From positions 17,033,001 to 17,097,000 of the forward strand of contig CM036618.1 in assembly GCA_020746105.1 (NCBI GenBank): DNA of 64,000 bases, in the 5' to 3' direction. Below are positions 1 through 10,700 of this stretch, piece by piece. Below the pieces are notes generated by a model. The model was not told the origin of the DNA and ran no database searches. It saw only the letters and a list, made by a program, of their open reading frames with translations. The stretch comes from Trogon surrucura. Its lineage: Eukaryota > Chordata > Aves > Trogoniformes > Trogonidae. Within the stretch, counting starts at the first letter, position 1, and each line of letters begins with the position of its first letter. Made by a program: the position numbers and the translations under genes.

Positions 1-640
1 CTGAGGCTGAAAATGGCTGCCTGTTCTCACTACCATACTAACAATTTCATACTTTTAAAAAGCAGGACTGAATCATACTGAAAAATGCTACTTGCAAGCA
101 TGAAGCAATGGGTGTGTAGATGGGGATAAAGTTTAGATCACTTCAGATTCAACCGCTGAAAAGTTCCATTTCAATGACACATTAAGTCCAGCTACTACTA
201 CTACACTGAAAAACCCACAGCTCACTTAATCGTCAGAACCTAGCTTTGCAGAAGCCTTTGTCTGGATCAATGCCCACCAATAACACAGCCCCAAGCTCTA
301 GTACTTTCTGCAATGCGCGGTCATTGGGCGGTGAGTAACCAGCTTTTTCAATCAGTTGTTTCTGGAGCTTTTGACCTGGGATGTGTTGGGTGGTTTTTTC
401 CACACTGATTAGCCATATACATATTGTGCTACTGGATTCTAACACTCCAAGCCTCTGTTGGATGCAAGCAGGTTTTCCAGGTTTTAACAGCGCTTGTATC
501 AGCACGCACCAACCCTCCCTCCCTCTACTTTCTTCCTAGGCCTACGGCTGATGCAGCTAGCCTAATTTCTACTTTTACATGCAAAGTTGTGGCTTGCGAA
601 CAGATTTTCTTCTCAAATCTTGATACCTGCTAATTCAAAG
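1..640. other. Intergenic DNA left of PDIA6
   Basis: No gene can be recognised with confidence here. The stretch is AT-rich with ordinary codon-poor sequence, except for the minus-strand reading frame at 233-505, listed separately. No CR1 or LTR signature is seen before about position 640. Confidence 0.5.
233..412 (-). other. Unidentified minus-strand reading frame, possible terminal exon or gene relic
   Basis: A minus-strand frame runs to a TGA at 233-235. Its last ~60 residues look protein-like rather than random: a charged start, an AGYSPPNDRALQKVLELG stretch, then a GIDPDKGF-type end. A possible splice acceptor (CAG on the minus strand) lies near 400-403, which would make this a last coding exon of 160-170 bp. 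I do not recognise the family. No partner exon is visible because the window ends. It could equally be a processed-gene fragment. Function is not assigned. Confidence 0.3.
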
Positions 641-644
641 AATC

Positions 645-1010
645 AAGAATTCAAACTCAATAGCCAATGAGACTATTAAGCAGGTATTCTTTATTGCAGT
701 GCTGGGAGACACACGGGGATATTTCCACAGCATGTGCTCACCCTGGCTTTGTCTTTGTTCTGGTTATATGCATTCACTACATACATATTTATTACATTTC
801 CATGAAATAATTATTATATCTCCTCCTATTCTAAGAACTATTTACATAAGCATTTCACTTTCCATTCTACCATCTTTATCGCTCTCTACTGTTAGTTCTT
901 CTTATTTTGGCCTGTCTTGGTGGTCGTCAGATGCCTCTGGTGGTCATTTACTTCATCACTCCCCTTCCTCTTCTGTTCTTTTTGTGGCCTTCTCCGTTGC
1001 TTGGCAGATT
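645..1010 (-). repeat. Decayed ERV LTR (C/D/G-like family)
   Basis: The stretch starting AACTCAATAGCC, then the AAGCAGGTATTCTTTATT core, GGGATAT and a later TCTGGTGGTC stretch match, in order, the LTRs at 51,315, 56,174 and 58,827. On the minus strand this core reads AATAAAGAATACCTGCTT, the poly(A) signal and R region of that family. Middle parts are diverged and the right end is not clear. No internal retroviral sequence is next to it, so it is best read as an old solo LTR lying about 0.8 kb upstream of the PDIA6 start codon. Confidence 0.55.
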
Positions 1011-1688
1011 CTATGGTGAGAACTGGTTGCAGTTAGCTGTTGGCGATAAGGTTGTGCCTTGAAGCAACTGTTCTGATCCCCCTTTCAGTTACAAGTTATC
1101 TTTTCTGTAAAGCAACTATTGAGCTCAAGTAATTCTGTTCTCACAGCTGTATTCCCACACGCTGTTAATGTCTTCTTTATTTCACTGCCTTGGTTTTCAC
1201 AGTGACACCGCTCAAGACCATCAAGTCCCTGAGGCTCACGTTTGGACTCAAGAGGCAGCACAAAAGAAGCTGGAGCACCAAACAGGACAAAACGCTGCCT
1301 GCCCTCACATCGAAGGCCTGCGTGGGTTCCACCCTGGCCCCGGCCTCACAGGCCTGGGGGTGCTGAGGGCACTCCGTCTGCGGCAGAACCCTGGGAAGCT
1401 GCCAGAAGCAGGCTAGTCGCGCTTGCCCCAGGGCAACCACCTGATAGCACTCAGCGGCCACACCTCCGCCACCCTCCCGTCCTCAACGGCTCCCGACCAA
1501 TGCTGGGACACCGCCCGACACCCCCTGCCCCGCCGGGCCCCTCACGGCCCACCCAGGCCAGGCCAGGCCAGGCCCCACCCTCCTCCACCTCCTCCTCCGC
1601 CCCCCAGAGCCTCACCCCCGCCCCTCAGCGGAGCGGACTGACGCGGCCGCCCTCCATTGGCTGCCTCACTGCGCGAGCGCCGGCGCGG

Positions 1689-1707
1689 CCAATGGGCAGT
1701 GGCCACG
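1689..1707 (+). promoter_or_regulatory. PDIA6: ER stress response element (ERSE)
   Basis: CCAAT at 1689-1693 is followed by exactly nine bases and then CCACG at 1703-1707, a perfect CCAAT-N9-CCACG. This is the established binding arrangement for NF-Y with ATF6 in unfolded-protein-response promoters. It ends 92 bp before the PDIA6 start codon. PDIA6 is a known UPR target in mammals, so the site fits the gene; activity here is inferred. Confidence 0.85.
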
Positions 1708-1727
1708 GCGGGGAACGCGCGGCGCGT

Positions 1728-1747
1728 GGGGCCGGGGTGGGGTGGGG
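1728..1747 (+). promoter_or_regulatory. Potential G-quadruplex in the PDIA6 promoter or 5'UTR
   Basis: Four runs of four G separated by loops of 2, 1 and 1 bases (GGGGCCGGGGTGGGGTGGGG) lie between the ERSE and the start codon. The motif meets the usual intramolecular G-quadruplex pattern on the sense strand. Whether it is transcribed into the 5'UTR depends on the start site, which is unknown. Confidence 0.6.
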
Positions 1748-1799
1748 CGTGCGGTGCCGGATCTCGTAGCGGCGGCCCGAGGAGGAGCGGGGGGCAGCC

Positions 1800-4700
1800 A
1801 TGGGGGCGCGTGCGGCGGGGCGCCTCTGGTGGGGTAGGAGCCGCGCGCGGGGCGGGCGCTGAGGGGGCGCGGGGCGTTGGGGGGACGCGGCCTCCCTCCG
1901 AGCGGGAGGGAGAGGGGCTCCGGGCTGGGCGGGCGGGCGGGCGGCCGCTCGGGAAGGGCTGAGGGCTCTGGGTGGTGCGGGGTGCCCGGCGGGGGAGGGG
2001 GGAGGCAGCGGCCGCGGGGGCGTTTCGGCCTTTAGCCATCGGAGCCGCCGGAGGAGGAGCGCGCCCCGCGGTGTTCGGTGGGTTCCCGGGGCGCGGGTGG
2101 GCGGCCCAGAGATTCCAGCAAAAGAAGATCAGGGTGCTTGTCTCTGGCCCTCCTCAGCAAACCAACGCTTCGGTTTCCAGTAAGCGGTGATACTTTTACC
2201 CGCCTGGCTGCCCCGACCTGGGGTCTAGAGCCGTAAAGGCAGCGAGAGAGTAGGGGCCGAAGACAAAAGGAGGAGTCCCTGGGGAACTGCGCTTCCTCTT
2301 CCCCTCCCTCTGCCGCCGGGCCTCCTGTGCGGCGTGGATCGGTGGCCCCGTTAAACCGCTCCCGCTCGGAGCCCCCGGTGGAAAGGCCGAAGGTACCGCT
2401 GCCCGGGCCCGAGCGGGAGAGGCGGCTCTGGGCCGCCGGGACCACCCGTGCGGGTTCGGGGGAGCTTCAGCAGACCGAGCTGTGCTGCGGGGGGTCTGGG
2501 TGCTTTAAAAAGGAAGTTCATAAAATCGGCATCATCCCGCAGCAGCAGCTGGCTTTCCTAGGTCGTTAGAGTTGACATTTGGCTTTTCATTGAGGACTGG
2601 TAATGCCAGTAGTGGAGATCATAGAATCACACAATGTCGGGGGTTGGAAGGGACCTCTAGAGATCATCTAGTCCAACTCCCCTGCCAGAGGAGGATCCCC
2701 TGGGGCAGCCACACACGAACGTGTCCAGGCAGGTTCTGAAAGTCTCCAGAGAAGGAGACTCCACAACCTCTCTGGGCAGCCTGTGCCAGTGCTCTGTCAC
2801 CCTCATAGTAAAGACGCTTCTCCTCATGTTGAGGTGAAACTTCCTATGTTCTAGCTTACACCAATTATTTCTTGTTCTCTTGCTGGGCTCCAGTGAAAAG
2901 AAATTGTCTCTTTTCTCTTGACACCCATCCCTCAGATATTTCTATACGTTAATAAGGTTCCCCTCTCAGCCATCTCCTTTCAAGGCTAAACAGCCCCAGT
3001 TCTCTCAGTCTCTCTTCATAGGAGAGATGTTCAAGTCCCTTAATCATCCTCGTAGCTCTCCATTGGACTCTCTCCAGTAGGTCCCTGTCTCTTGAATTGG
3101 GGAGCCCAAACCTGGACACAGCATTCCAGGTGTGGTCTCACCAGGGCAGAGTAGAGGGGGAGGAGAACTTCCCTAGACCTGCTGGACACACTTTTCTTAA
3201 TGCCCCCCAGGATCCCATTGGCCCTCTTGGCCACAAGGGCACATTGCTGTCCCATGGACAACTTACTGTCCACTAGGACTCCAAGGTCTTTCTCCATGGG
3301 GCTGCTTTCCAATAGGACATCTCCTAATCTGTACTGGTGCTTAGTGTTATTCCTCCCCAGATGCAGGACTCTACGCTTGTCCTTATTGAATGAGATGCCT
3401 TAGATAAGAGTTGTTAAACCAGCTGTGTAATTTGCTTACGTTAGAGAACACCTTTTGAAATGAGATTTTCTGACAGGGTGCTTTTGGTCTTAGTATGAGG
3501 GGTAGTGCTGCGTTTTTCTGGCATAGATGCTTGTAGAAGCACGATCTTTTTATTTGCTAAGGAGAAATTAAACAACCTTGAATATTTCACTGTAGAAAAG
3601 AATTATGCTGCCAGTTCATGAGTAATAGCTTAAATAAATAAATAATGCGGTGATACGTGACTGGGTGAATTTCAGAATGTGCTTTCTTTTGTGAGTTCTG
3701 TTCAGCAGGTGTTCTTGCATAAATCAGAACTTCTGTATTTGAAGCGACAGAAATGGTTGAGTGAACTCTGTTCAGCTTCTGAATGTATTCTGCCAGAGAT
3801 CTCTTTAGGTGATGCCAACATATGCTGATTTCGCTTTAATGGTCTCATTCCATCAAGATAAGGCTTTCTCTCATGAGTGACTATAACATTCAAGTAGCTT
3901 TTTCCATCCCTGTTTTCCTACTCTATCCCAGCAGCAGCAGCTGCTATTGTAGGTCACCGTAACACGCTGTGAGAGCCTCAGTTCGCCTTGGAAGTCAGTT
4001 GATCAATGCTGATGAAGTGTTGTTTGTGTGGGGGCATACTGAAGGGAGAGAGCCAGTCTAATGTGTGCGTCTGGTGGTGGGAACCAACTAGGATCACCCC
4101 CCCAGAAACGGGTTGGGCTAGAAGCAGCAGTTAGGAGGCGGAGTGTTGCGGTGAATAGGGTACTGGTTTGTGGTGTGGCAATTCCATCCCTGTCTCTGGT
4201 TGAATAACCTGGAATATGTTAGTTCTGCCTGCTTGTTTCAGGTGTAAGGAAACTGTCTTTTCTTGAGCAGGACTGATATAGCATGGATGAGGCTGTGCAG
4301 TCTGCGTACCATGTGGTGTAGCATTTCTGCATCACTGAACTGTATCTTCCTCTCACGTTCAGTCTTGAGAGAGAGTGTGCAGGTTCCTGTGCAAGTTATT
4401 AACCACTCGCAGCAAAGCTCGCTATTTTTTACCTAGTTCTGATATCAGCATCTGAGCTCTTGCTCTCCCCAGTCTTTGGTGGATTAAGAAAAGTCTTTTG
4501 CTGCTTGGATTTTGTTACAGAGATGCTTGTTACCTTTCATCAAGTCATCTCTCAATCTCTCTGACTAGGTAGAAGGAAGGATTGCAAGGTTTTGTGTGCA
4601 GAGTATGATCTGTGTCTTAAGAAAAAGTAGTGACTTCTTTTTTTTTTTTAGTTTTATAAGAATGTTTGATTTTTTAACCAGAGAGATTGAGCTGTTGTTT

Positions 4701-7700
4701 TGCAATCTGTTACTGGAGAGATGAATCAATGGTAGACCATGATCATCGTGAGCGAGAATGAAGAAGCTCCTTACACTACCAGTGTGTCAAGTGCTGGTCT
4801 TAAAAACCGTGTAACTGTACTAGGATCTTCTGGGACAGTCCTGCATTACATGATCCTGTGAAAGATATGTTTGAGTGCCTGCTGTGCAACAGATGTGGAC
4901 GATTGGCTCAGGACTTTCTATTAGAAAACCGAAAACTTAATGTGGGGATCCTTGTGGAAGTTCTGTTGGTCTGGTACCAGCAGTAGTTAGGGTATCTTTG
5001 AACAAATGCTCTCTGGAGAGCCATAGCGAGAGTGGCATGACTCCAGGTAGCTTTAGGCACAGAAAATGTAGTGTGTGACCCTGTGGAGTCACGATTTAAG
5101 TGAGGAGTTAAAGCTGGTTTTTTTTCCGGTTAAACTGATTTTTTCTTCTCTTTTCCCATACTTATTTTCAGGGAGTGGGGAGGTGATTTACCCATGGCAA
5201 CAGGAGAATCATCATAAATGTTCTGCAGCAATGCTGATTGTTTTACTTTTTGTTCTAGGCACAGTGAGCTGCACCTTATTCCTGGCAGTTAATGGTTTAT
5301 ATTCAGCCAGTGATGATGTGATAGAGCTGACACCAACTAACTTCAACAAGGAGGTCATTCAAAGTGAGAGCTTGTGGCTCGTGGAGTTCTACGCCCCATG
5401 GTAGGAATTCCAGCTGCTCCTTGGTTACTCTTATTGTGGAGGAGCAGTGTAGGGATCGACTGCGGATTGGTCTGGGGTTTCATGCAGTTGTTGGTAGTAC
5501 AGTTACCAGTTTGATGGTCTCACGACTAACAAAATAACTGTAGTTGGGACTCCTATTTTAAATGCATTTTAAAAGGCAGGAATTGGTTTCAAGTTGCTGA
5601 ACAAAGTCTAATAACAAAACCTTGTATGCCATCTTACTACTTCAGTTTTTCTATTAGTGTGAAAAATGATCAATCATAATGCAGTAGGTAAATGAGAAGG
5701 CTCCTCACTTCTGAAACTGATTCTGATATGAAAGTGCAGATCTGAATTCACACTTAGATTTGGTGGTTTTCGTTGCAGAAAACTGGCTTTGTGCCTCTAA
5801 AGTTAGCTTCTCTATATCCCATCCTGCTCGTGTCCAGAGTGTGGAGTCTCTTCCGTGTAAATTCTGGTGATGGAACATACATATTTGCACAAATGCTCTA
5901 TGCTATTGCCATCCAAAGCTCCACGGTGTGCAAGAAGTGGCCTTGTATTGCAGCAGCCTGACTGTGTCTTCATTGAGAGGTTTAGTGGAAAGCTTTGCTG
6001 TGCCTTCTCCAGTATTGTTGCAGCTTTACTGAACGATGATGAAAAAGTATAGAAGAGATAAGCAAACTGGCAGCTCCCATTTCCCTACAAATTTGTGATG
6101 CTGCAATTACACAGTAGTTGCCAGTCAGCTGTTGGTCTTACCCCTCCAGATACTTCCAGGAAATGTTGTGCCACAGATTCTTGCTAGTTAGGAAGTTACT
6201 TCTGGAGCAATTTTGCTGTGTGTGTATGCACTTATGATACATGTGGAGGTTTTTCTTCAAAAGCCTGAGTGATTATATGATGTTGTGGTACAGCCTCTTC
6301 CCCTCTTCATGAGTAGATCTTAAGGCTCCGACAGTTTGCTGTGGGTTACTCTTCTGTAATTGCAGAAACAAGAAGAGTGGTCTGTACTTTGTGAAATAGT
6401 TGTCAAATATGAATGACAGTTACTAGTTTGTTGTGTATTTTTTTTTCCCCAAAAAAAAAGGTGTGGTCATTGTCAAAGACTAACGCCCGAGTGGAAGAAA
6501 GCAGCAACAGCATTGAAAGTAAGTTTAACTTTTCAAATGTGCTTGTGCCAAGTGTATTGAGGAAAGTTTGGCTGTTTGTCATCTGGCATGGGAACATGGA
6601 GGTGGGATTATTCATTTAATCATACTTGTCCAGCCAGAGAAGTGGACAGTCAAAGGCACTTGAAGTCAGGATTTTATTTTATCTTTTTTTCAAAGAAATT
6701 ATTGAACTGTAGAGGAAACAGGTCAGTTCTGTCCCTGTGAATTCCTGCTTTTAACAGCATCAGAAAACATTAGAACCCAGCCATTCCCCAAAATAGCATG
6801 TTTCTCTTTTCTTCCTTGCTGTCCTGTCACCTGCCTCTCAAGTACAGGAACAACTTGAAAACAGCTTTGTAAGCTGTTGGTGATGAATATTTCTTTAATT
6901 ACAGGAAACTTGGTTATGTAGTGATTTGTGGAACTCTTGCCCATGTAAAACATGTTCCTCTTCTTAAAGCCCAAACAAGAAAAAGGCCTCCCCAACCTCA
7001 GTCAAAAAAAAGACACTTTCAATCAAAACAAAAAGCCAACCACCCAACAAAACCAAAACAACTTAAAATGTAGCTTGTCAGGATGAAGAAAGAAATGGAC
7101 ATATATGGTGTTCTGTGGTTTAATGCTTAACACCTCTCTTCTGGTGACTGTTTTCTTACCCTCCTAGTAACTCTCTCGCCGTCAGGCACAGGGTATAAAA
7201 TGTGTTAAATCAGTGTAGAAGTAATTTTTTTGTTTTGTTTTATTTTATTTCCACAGGGTGTAGTGAAAGTAGGTGCAGTAGATGCAGATAAACATCAGTC
7301 CTTAGGTGGCCAGTATGGAGTCAGAGGGTTTCCAACTATCAAGATATTTGGAGCCAACAAGAACAAAGCAGAAGATTATCAGGGTAAATGTGATGCTTTT
7401 TTTTTGCATGTTGCATGCCTAAAAACTTCCCTCAGTACAGTAACTGTGGTAGCTGCTAATGCTGTCTTGTGTGGTGTTTCCTTCCTGTCTAATGCTTGTA
7501 GTAACAGAGTGACAGATGGGTGGTACATGTGTGTCATAGTATGGGCTAACAGTCCTGCCTGACAGCGTGTCATTGGTGGAGGCTGATAGGCAGTTCCAAA
7601 GGCTTACTCCTTTCTTCCTGCTTACTGGGAGCTTGCGTAAGGTGGGTAGTTAAAAAGTGAAGTTAGTCCTGCTGCCTGTGTTTAAGTCGGTGATGTCCCA

Positions 7701-10700
7701 CCACTAGTACCGTATCACTCATAGTCCTGTCTTGCTTTTACTGAAAGATCCTTGGAGTGAGGGAGTATTAAGTTTGTGATTAAGTCGGTGGCCTCCCGTA
7801 AGCTGGCCTTCTGATGCTTTGATAACTTGTTTTGCTGCATTGCAGGTGGCAGGACAAGTGATGCTATTGTTGATGCTGCTCTAAGTGCTCTTCGGTCCCT
7901 GGTGAAAGACCGTCTTAGCGGCAGAGGTGGAGGATATAGTTCTGGGAAACAGGTAACTGAGGCAATGTGTGTGTTTCTTTTGAACTGGAGACTGTCTTGT
8001 ACATGAGATCAGAGTTTTTCTTTATGACTCAGTTCACAGACCAGTTGAAGCTGGAGAGGACCTTGGGAGGTTATCTAGTCCAGCCCCCTTGCCCAGTGCA
8101 GGCTCAACTAGGGCAGATTGCTCAGGGCTGTATCCCCCAGTTGTGAATATCTGCAAGGACTGAAACTCCACATGGACTGCGCTCTGGACAACCTGGTCCG
8201 GTGTTTGACCACTCTCAGAGTAGAAACATTTTATGTTTAAATTAAATACTCATATTTCAAATTATGCACTTTTCATCCTGTCACTGGGCATGGCAAAGGG
8301 GAGTCTGCTTTTGTTTTCTTTACTCCCTCCACTTGGGTATTTATGTACGTGAGTAGGATGCATGGTGAACCTTCTCTTTTTCCTGTTGAGCAACCCCAGG
8401 TTTCTCAGCCTCTCATCGTATGTCAGATACTCAGAGCCCTTAATCAGCTTTGGCCCTTGGCTGGACTTTCTCCAGTGTGTGCATGCCTCTGGGACGGGGG
8501 AGCCAGGAACTAGACCCAGCACTGCCGGTGTTTCACACAGTGCTGAGCAGACAGAAGCATCACCTCCCCAGACCTGTTGGCAACTCTTGCCTAGTGGAGC
8601 TCAGGAGGCTGTTGGTCACCTTTGCCACAGGGGTGCAGTGCTGGCTCATGTTCACTTGTCCACCAGGACTCCCGGGTCTGTCTGAAAAGTTGTTTTCGAG
8701 CTGGTTAGTCCCCAGCCTGTACTGGGGTTATTCTTCCCCATGTGCATCTCCCTTTGAACTTTGATGTCCCTGTTAGCTCCATTCTCCGACTGGTTGAGGT
8801 ACTAGTCTAAGCTAGATGGATGAGAGTTTTCTTCATTTGGTAGTGTTCTTCTGAAGTTGGCTTACTGGATTTTTCCCTGAAGGCAAGTTGAAAAGCTTCT
8901 GGCTCCTACTGCTGTTTCTAAATCATGGAGCGAGTACACTCTGAGATCCTCAGGCTGGCCAAATAGACGATCTGGGTGGCCTGTACCTTGTAGTGTGTAC
9001 TGCATGCACACTTTTTTCTTCTTTTTCCTTTTCTCCTGAAAATCAGGGCACAGTACGGAGTGGGGGGTTGGAAAACACTTTGTTCTTGGACAGATGAGAG
9101 TATCAAGAACTGGGGAAGTGTTCCCACGTCTTCTTGATAGTCAGTTTGACCCAATTTCTTTCTTTTATTAAAGACAAGGCTCACTTGCTTTTTCCTGAAA
9201 GTGCTGTGGGAGTAGGCTGTGTGTGTAGTCAGTTCTATAATGGGGAAACTGTATGACCTAACATTGCCTGTTTTGTATCTCATTCAAATAAAGATCGTTT
9301 GGTACAACATGACACACAGGCTTGTGTGGGAAAACAATTTTGACCATTTTTTATGTGGGGGTCTGTTTGTTTCTTACAGAGCCGAGAGAGCGGAGGTGGA
9401 GATAAGAAGGATGTGATCGAACTGACTGATGACAGCTTTGATAAGAACGTCATAAATAGTGATGATGTGTGGATGGTGGAGTTTTATGCCCCGTGGTGTG
9501 GGCACTGCAAAAAGTAAATGAAGTTTTTCTTTGACAATTCAGTTCCCATTAGTTTCCTTGTTTTATGCAATAGCCTTAACACTGTAAAAGAAACTTTGCA
9601 TCTCTGGTATACAAGAAGTGGAGTTTTCTGTGAGTTTTATTAACAAAAATGTGTGGCCTTCTCAGGGCACATTGGTGCTGCTCTGGCTGCGTTCCTCCTT
9701 AGCAGTAAAATTCCCAATTACCAGTGGAAGTAAGATCTAGAAGTTGTTTTAACCTTTCATTCATTCAGATGCAGGACTTCAGGCTAATCTAGAATAACCT
9801 TCCTCGCTGTCGTTCTCTGCAGACTTTTAATTTTTTTTTTGAGTGGATTATGCTCCTCAGTGTTGGAATGTGGTATACTTTTGCTAGCTCTAAGAGAGCT
9901 TAAGACACTCATACTCTTTGGTTTTCAGCCTGGAGCCAGAATGGGCAGCTGCTGCCACAGAGGTGAAGGAACAAACAAAGGGAAAAGTAAAGTTGGCTGC
10001 AGTAGATGCAACAGTCAATCAGATGCTGGCAAGCCGATACGGGGTGAGTGTGCTCTGCGGTGGTTACAATATCCTTTCCATTCCCAGTAAGTCAGATTTC
10101 ACTTTACTTCAATGCTTACTGAACTGTTTCTTCATTTGCTACCACTTAAATGTTTTTTGCTAAAATTAATGTTAAGTGACGTGCCATTTTGCCTGAATGT
10201 CGGTAACAATATAAATAAATGGGGTGAGAGGAAAGGAATAAATCTGGATGTAGGCACAATGCTATTTGCCCACAGACAGATCAGGAAACTAATGTCTTAA
10301 AATGCGAAGAGTTAAGATAGTCCTTGTGGTATTTAAATCTGCAGTGCTTGATGCATCTAAATTGAGAATGAACCGTTACTGAAACTGTGTTTCAGTGTAT
10401 GTTAATGCTGGTTTTTTGCACAAGTAGGAAGCTACAAAATTATTCCAGGTTCAGTCATCCCACGCTGTGAGACTTGGTTCGTGTAGATGTTAAATCTCTT
10501 TCTTTTCTCTTAATCTAGAACATATCAGAGTAGTAGATAAATCTGAATATTTATGGTGGAACTTACTTGAGCTGATGGCTTAAACGTGTCTTGCAGATTC
10601 GTGGATTTCCCACCATTAAAATCTTCCAGAAAGGAGAAGACCCTGTTGATTATGATGGTGGGAGAACTCGATCCGATATCATCGCTCGTGCTCTGGATCT

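Larger units (their letters stand above)
1450..2500. promoter_or_regulatory. PDIA6: CpG island promoter of PDIA6
   Basis: Dense CpG and GC-rich sequence covers the region around the first PDIA6 exon. It contains CCAAT boxes in both orientations (1497-1501, 1656-1660 reversed, 1689-1693), an ER stress response element and a G-run cluster. No TATA box is evident, as is usual for CpG-island promoters. The island continues into the first intron. The exact transcription start cannot be read from sequence; it should lie between the ERSE and the ATG at 1800. Confidence 0.8.

Noticed and set aside
1497-1515. Third ERSE at the upstream CCAAT box
   Set aside because: After nine bases the sequence is CCGCC, two mismatches from CCACG, too weak to claim.
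1242-2445. Long open frames on both strands around the PDIA6 promoter
   Set aside because: They come from GC-rich CpG-island composition with few stops; they lack protein-like features and overlap the promoter and exon 1.
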